NCBI RefSeq assembly: GCF_905163445.1
Contig: NC_053183.1
Location: forward strand, 17,608,001-17,672,000
Length of the DNA stretch: 64,000 bases
DNA from: Pararge aegeria
Lineage: Eukaryota > Arthropoda > Insecta > Lepidoptera > Nymphalidae
Direction of reading: 5' to 3'
Shown here: piece after piece, positions 58,990 through 64,000 of the stretch
Numbering within the stretch: the stretch's first letter is position 1
Layout: each line of letters begins with the position of its first letter
Notes under the pieces: model-generated
Database searches by the model: none
What the model was told of the DNA's origin: nothing
The model's input: only the letters and a program-made list of their open reading frames with translations
Made by a program: the position numbers and the translations under genes

Positions 58990-61012
58990 AAAATTTAACG
59001 GGAGATAAAAGTATGCATCATTTTTCTAATCTAATCACCGTGTCATTCAACGCACCGTATACAGCTTGGTATCATTGTGGACAGTGACACCTTTCAGTTA
59101 ACTGCGTATTATAACCGGTTTTTATGAAATTTAAAGCAAGCGCGGTCTCTTTTAGAATGCATCGTGATGATCATAAAAAAAACTTCGAATTCACACTCAC
59201 ATTCGCATTGGCATACAAATATTATGGTCCGCAGAAAAACAGCAATTTGATAAGTCAAACTTCCTAACAGTTTCCGGCATTAATATTATTTAAATTATGA
59301 CCAAGTACTTTGCTAGGCAGAATCTATACTTACATACATTATAACGCTGAATTTATTCCTGTATATGTTTGAACGCGCCAATCTCAGACAAGACCAGTAT
59401 GGCCTAATTTTGGTGTTGGACCGAACATTCAACATTGTCAAGGCTTTTGACAGATCATTGGTCAAGCGTAGCTTTATTTTGACCTTTGCTCACCATATCG
59501 ACACACACATCAGCGCACTTTACCACATTTTATGCCAATAGCAAGCGTTGAGTGGATGTTATGACATAAAACTCTCATTTCTGTATATTCGTTATAGTTT
59601 TCGAAGGTTTTTTGTGCCAGTAGCATACGATGACTGGACTTTATATAAAGCTCTCATTTTAGTAAAACCGATATAGTGTTCAAAGGCTATTCAGCTATAT
59701 ATTTGTACTCTTAGAACAACGATTAGATCCGCTGTGATAAGTTTTATTTTCGAACTATATTTTAGTTTTATTTTTGATCTTTCAATTAAGGACGTCAATG
59801 TTTGCAAATAAACTGTAAAACTGTGTTGTGTTTTTAAAGTATACAGCTAAAAAACGGATATAATTCAAGTACACCAACTTTAGCGTAGTATTTACGCATT
59901 TTACTAGTATGTCTGATCTCCATTAGAAGAATTTATTTACTGTTAAATATTATTAAATATTATAACATTGATAAACGCTAATTTAACTAAATTCTAACTA
60001 TGCGATCCAATTTATTGCCGTTAAGAGCTTTCACGTTCTTGTAAGAGTACATAAATACAGGATATTAAGGCACTTTTATGTTTGAGGAGGAAAATATGCA
60101 CTCAATCACGCGAAACTTCATTTTTAATGTAATTCCATCATAGACGAAGTCGATTGTTTTATAATTATTTACGTAACTTACGGCCTATTTACGTTCAATA
60201 TCACACTTAAATATTCTATTGGCAATAACTTCATACAGATATGTGTTATATGTTTATTGGACCTATGAGTAAAGTATACATTCGTTATTTCTTAGATTCA
60301 AGGGCGTTGCTCTTCGAGTAAAAGCGTTAGCGCTTTTGAATAGTGGATTTCAATCTTTAACCCTGGTTACAGACCATTTTGGTTATGGCATCGGTTTCGT
60401 TTGTTTGACCAATAATTTTTTATAAATTTTTTACTTTTCTTACATTAACTGAACATTTCAAATTTTTTTCACAAAAATGTATGAATCGTGGATGGATTTA
60501 CTGTGGAGATGATGCGAGTTGTTATCGGTTATAGCGCAGTGAACGTTTAACGCGAATTTGATCATTGGCACGATTGTTTTTAACGTTTTGTTTAAAACTT
60601 CGGTTAACTCCACCGGTTTAAAGCAGTATATATACAACTTCCCAAAATACACGCAAGCGGAGCAGAACTTAATGGTTTAACGATTGATTCTTCCTCCTAT
60701 TACGACCACAGTATTTATGTATTTTTACTTTTAAATGCGTCTAGTCAATTAATGCGCCTTTTCAGACTGTTTTTTTTTAACTTAGACTTATGGTTATCTA
60801 AATAGTTGTTCAAAACGTTCTCGTTAGTATCTCAATAGTTGTTCACGTGACGCGGTGTATACCCGATGTATACGCGGTGCGTACGCGGCGTATTCCTAAT
60901 TCGGACACAACGACCGACTTATTGGAGTGAGTGATTGAATTTTCTATGTTTAATTTTTTATGACAACTTAAAACGTAATAACAGTAAAACTGACAGCTGC
61001 GTCTACGTGTTG
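58990..61012. other. Spacer between PRMT9 and PAXBP1, no gene supported
   Basis: No exon, RNA gene or clear repeat was found. The right end must contain the PAXBP1 3' UTR. A short run of ACGCGGTG / TACGCGG words near 60855-60890 is a local low-complexity echo. Confidence 0.45.
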
Positions 61013-63767
61013 TCATTCAACCGCCTTCGCCTCAGCTAACACGTTCCTCGCCTGCTCCAGGCCTTTCCTGCAAGCAAAGCAAAACGCAAATTGATTTATT
61101 TCACTGAACACTTAGTGGTAGAAAAAAGCATGGTGGTAGTACTTCCGCTGACAAGTTCTGTCACAAAAAGCGACCAAACTCACTCTTTTGAGTATTTTCA
61201 CTCAGTCAAGTTTTGTTTTCATTAAATATTCCTTTTCGCTGACAGTAGTCTAGCCTCGTGCAAATCGCTCGCTCGTTTCACTTTTCGTGCATCGATAATC
61301 TCCGAACTTACAAGTGGAGCGGGTTGTCAGAGTGTAGCCTGGTGAGTGCGAGCTGCGCCAGTGCCGCCAGTCGGCGGAGCGCACGCGCCCGCAACTCGCC
61401 CGTACGCGGCAACGTGTCCGCGAGCGCGGACGCAGCGCCCGCGATCTGCGGCCCGGGGGCGGCGCCCGCAGCGCAACAAAGCGTCTCTGCAAGGGATCAA
61501 AATAAAATATTTATTAATTTATTATACTTCGATTCAAACTTTATGTCGTCACAGAAGTTAGCTGCAAGCGTAGCCGATACCGAATATCGAATTCTGCGCA
61601 CAAAGTTCGAGAATTTATAAAGTTTGATTCGGAATACACCTAGCTTAATATTTGTGTTCTTATACGTTGAACAATAAAGGAGAAAGAAAGTTTCTCTGAT
61701 CGATTTCAGAAGAGAAGGTAGAAACGCGAGAGATGTTGGTGCCAATTCTGTTGTATGAAGTCTCTAAAAGCTAGAAAAAAATTTAGGTAGGTACCAGTTA
61801 CCCGTCATCACATCGTTCTCGTCAACGTCATCGATCAGACCAAAGCAAATTCACAGGGCGCGTGTTATCATCATTATAAATCTGATCACCGGCCCACTGC
61901 AGGGCATGGGTCTACCCTCAGAATGAGAAGGGTTTAGGCCGTCGTCCACCACGCTGGCAAAGTGCGCATCGGTAAACACACTCGCGCGTCTTTGAAAACG
62001 TTAAGGAGTAACTTTCAAGCATGCAGGTTTCCTCACGATGTCTTCCTTCACCATTGGAGCACGTGGTATTTAATTGTTTAACACATAAAATAAGAAAAAT
62101 AACACAGTTTTATTGTACACCAAATAAAAAAGTAGTTACTGTAGGGTAGGTAGATCGCGTGTAGTGTCGGTGATTATTTTACTAATCAAGTTTATTTTTC
62201 ATACTGCTCTAGCTTATATATTTACTATGCTATTACAGTTATTAGCTTGTGTAGTAGATGATAATAGTAACGGGCGCACTTACCGATCAGCGAGAGTACG
62301 AGCGAGTTAGCGTGCAGTGCGGGCGGCGGCGCCGACAATGCGAGCGCGGCCCGCAACAGCCGTACTCCACTCCCCAAACAGCGGCGCCAGAACGCACCAC
62401 CCGGTCCCTCCAGTAACCTTGAACATAGCAAGTTAAACGCTCAAATAAACTAGGGATTTTGCGGAGTACCGTAACCGCAACTGAATCCATTGGAAACCGT
62501 GACCGAATCTTTAGTCTTAGCGAAAGATTTGTTCGCTAGCGATGGAAGAGTCGTTTTCGAGTATGGAAATATTTTATCATCTAAATATTTTATCATCTGA
62601 GTAAAATGGATCTTACTTGCATGGTGTATTGAAATTAAATTTAAAAAAAATATTTTTTACAAAAAAAAAATAATAAAGAAAATATGCCATAAATGTTAAT
62701 GGCATACTGGAGATAAAGAAAAAAGGAAAGGAAAAAAGTGTCAGCTACACTAACTTCACAGCTAAACCGATAATTTGCATACAGATAACTTGCATCCCGG
62801 ACATAGTATAATTTCTAAAAAACCTAATCAATGCTAAAAAAGTGAATAGATTAATGATCTTCAAAAACAACTATAGCCTATAAAAGTCCACTGCTGGTCT
62901 TTAGGGCCCTCCAAACGGGATGGTGGTGGTAGTAAATATCTTAGTATTGGTTTACTTACTGGGGCGGTAAGGCAGGTAGGAACACATCCGCGTTCAGAGC
63001 TTGCGCGAGCCTGGCTCGGGAAGCGGTCGCGAGCCGAGGGAGTGCCGTGCTCTCGGGCAGTTCGCACGCGCGCACTAGCAACCGACGCAGTCGTACGCAG
63101 GCGCGCACGCTGATCGGATCCCACGCATTCTCAACAATTTCTGCAAAAACGAAAACATTTACATTTACTATCAACTTAATCGTTAAAACTCAGTACTTCT
63201 TGTGATATGTTTGGTTGCACTAGTTCGTCAAGTATGGACTGAAAGCTATTTCTTATCGCGACTCTAAGCGAGTGATATTAGGCTTATATTTTTTTTTTGA
63301 CGGTATGGAGATTGATATTTATTAACATGTAACATGTAACATCTCCTCGATTGCGAGCGAGCAATTCTTTTTTAAACTCTTTCTTGCACAACTTTCTTGA
63401 ATGGCGCTCGCTTCGTTCGGCCAAGTACTGCACTAAGTACTAGGCCGAACGAAGCGAGCGCGAAATGAATAGCAGTGATTTGATTTTAAATGACCCCTTG
63501 AACGAAGACGGGTTCTATTTAAGTGGTGGGTTAACAAAGGGACGTTATGAAAATGGATATATTTGCCACAAGCCGGACTCACCAGTTACTTTCGGCAACA
63601 CAACCTTATCAATAATCGTAGGCACCAGCATGAGGTCGAGGTCTTCCCGCACCGAGTCCTCCGTCAGCGTCCCTCGGGCCTCACCGGCGTCCATCGATTC
63701 CGACGATGAGGACTCGTCAGAATCGCTGTCTATCTTCTCCGACCTGACGCCGTACATCATCAGGCAT
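61013..63767 (-). CDS. Paxbp1: PAXBP1/GCFC-family protein, C-terminal 242 residues (gene continues beyond right edge)
   Basis: Five coding exons in transcript order: 63767-63583, 63140-62960, 62417-62284, 61486-61312, 61067-61013. All junction phases agree, the gene ends at TGA 61015-61013, and the first exon enters in phase 2 from an exon outside the window. Diagnostic stretches are CLMMYGVRSEK, then LVPTIIDKVVLPKVT/EIVENAWDPIS, then LNADVFLPALPP, matching the C-terminal GCFC domain of PAXBP1 (vertebrate LPTIVEKVILPKLT, then NxWDPxS, then DDDVFxP). The last residues are EQARNVLAEAKAVE. PAXBP1/GCFC proteins are nuclear and linked to splicing or PAX-dependent chromatin work. An acidic serine-rich insert (DSDSDESSSSES) sits near the start of the visible part. 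Exons are strongly GC-rich and rich in Ala, Arg and Leu, unlike the AT-rich PRMT9 next door. GCFC2 is the main alternative assignment. Confidence 0.87.
61864..62080 (-). repeat. SINE family A, head missing
   Basis: CATCATTATAAATCTGATCA, CCGTCGTCCACCACGCTGGC and CAGGTTTCCTCACGATGTCT. It lies in a PAXBP1 intron. Confidence 0.6.
63404..63461. repeat. GC-rich hairpin, 26-bp arms with one mismatch
   Basis: GCGCTCGCTTCGTTCGGCC and its exact complement, extended by AGTACT after one mismatched pair, around a 6-base loop. It lies in a PAXBP1 intron. Confidence 0.8.
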
Positions 63768-63805
63768 CTGGCAAAAAAAAAAAAAACAAGTTGGAAAATG
63801 TTTCT

Positions 63806-63985
63806 AGGGTTCCGTACCCAAAGAGTAAAACGGGACTCTATTACTAATACTCCGCCGTCCATCCGTCTGTCTGTCTGTCCGTCTGTCACTAGGCTGAATC
63901 TTATGAACCGTGATAGTTAGACAGTTGAAGTTTTCACAGATAACGGATTTCTATTGCTCATATAACAACCACTAAAAATCAGAAT
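63806..63985 (+). repeat. LINE/SINE 3' end fragment (GGTTCCGTACCCAAAGAGTA type)
   Basis: AGGGTTCCGTACCCAAAGAG, (GTCT)n-rich CCGTCTGTCTGTCTGTCCGT, and CTTATGAACCGTGATAGTTA, a sequence very common in lepidopteran genomes. It lies just upstream (gene sense) of the first visible PAXBP1 exon. Confidence 0.5.
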
Positions 63986-64000
63986 AAAATAAGCATTTAA

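Noticed and set aside
1..64000. CRISPR arrays, operons or other prokaryotic systems
   Set aside because: No regularly spaced identical repeats. The genes are spliced eukaryotic genes, and the direct repeats seen are transposon-derived or local duplications.

Overview
This is a window of an insect nuclear genome, almost certainly a moth or butterfly. It is AT-rich, its genes are split by spliceosomal introns, and the DNA between exons is full of tRNA-headed SINEs, Helitron-like elements ending in CTAG, LINE 3' ends and foldback elements of the kind common in Lepidoptera. The lepidopteran assignment is an inference from the repeat content and gene style; no species is claimed. No bacterial, CRISPR or prophage feature is present.

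Five protein-coding genes can be supported. (1) WASp, plus strand, 1365-21259: 11 coding exons that join in frame to 511 residues (WH1, basic, CRIB/GBD, proline-rich, two WH2, central and acidic regions). (2) A ZAD-type C2H2 zinc-finger protein, minus strand, 46871-35129: six coding exons joining in frame to 1650 residues with about 34 fingers. (3) An RCCD1-like RCC1-repeat protein, plus strand, 48320-50988: two exons, 363 residues. (4) PRMT9, plus strand, 52865-55054: one uninterrupted exon, 729 residues. (5) The 3' five coding exons of a PAXBP1/GCFC-family gene, minus strand, 63767-61013, running in from beyond the right edge.

Layout: 1-1364 is upstream of WASp. 1365-21259 is WASp with repeat-rich introns. 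21260-35128 is about 14 kb without a supportable gene, between the convergent WASp and zinc-finger genes; it begins with a WASp 3' region built from degenerate copies of the stop-codon segment. 35129-46871 is the zinc-finger gene. 46872-48319 is the spacer between the divergent zinc-finger and RCCD1-like genes. 55055-61012 is repeat-bearing spacer between the convergent PRMT9 and PAXBP1 genes. The five genes have unrelated cellular roles (actin nucleation, DNA binding, chromatin or spindle-linked RCC1 protein, arginine methylation, splicing-linked factor). I see no evidence that they form a functional unit, and I found no convincing novel multi-gene system.

The more interesting observations are structural. 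A 78-bp duplication of the end of WASp exon 4, with its splice donor, flanks a SINE. A run of phase-1 symmetric cassette exons covers the WASp regulatory and proline-rich region. The WASp 3' region carries dispersed copies of its stop-codon segment. The zinc-finger protein contains a finger module repeated three times. Several near-perfect palindromes and foldback elements are present, including an 80-bp perfect palindrome without a spacer.
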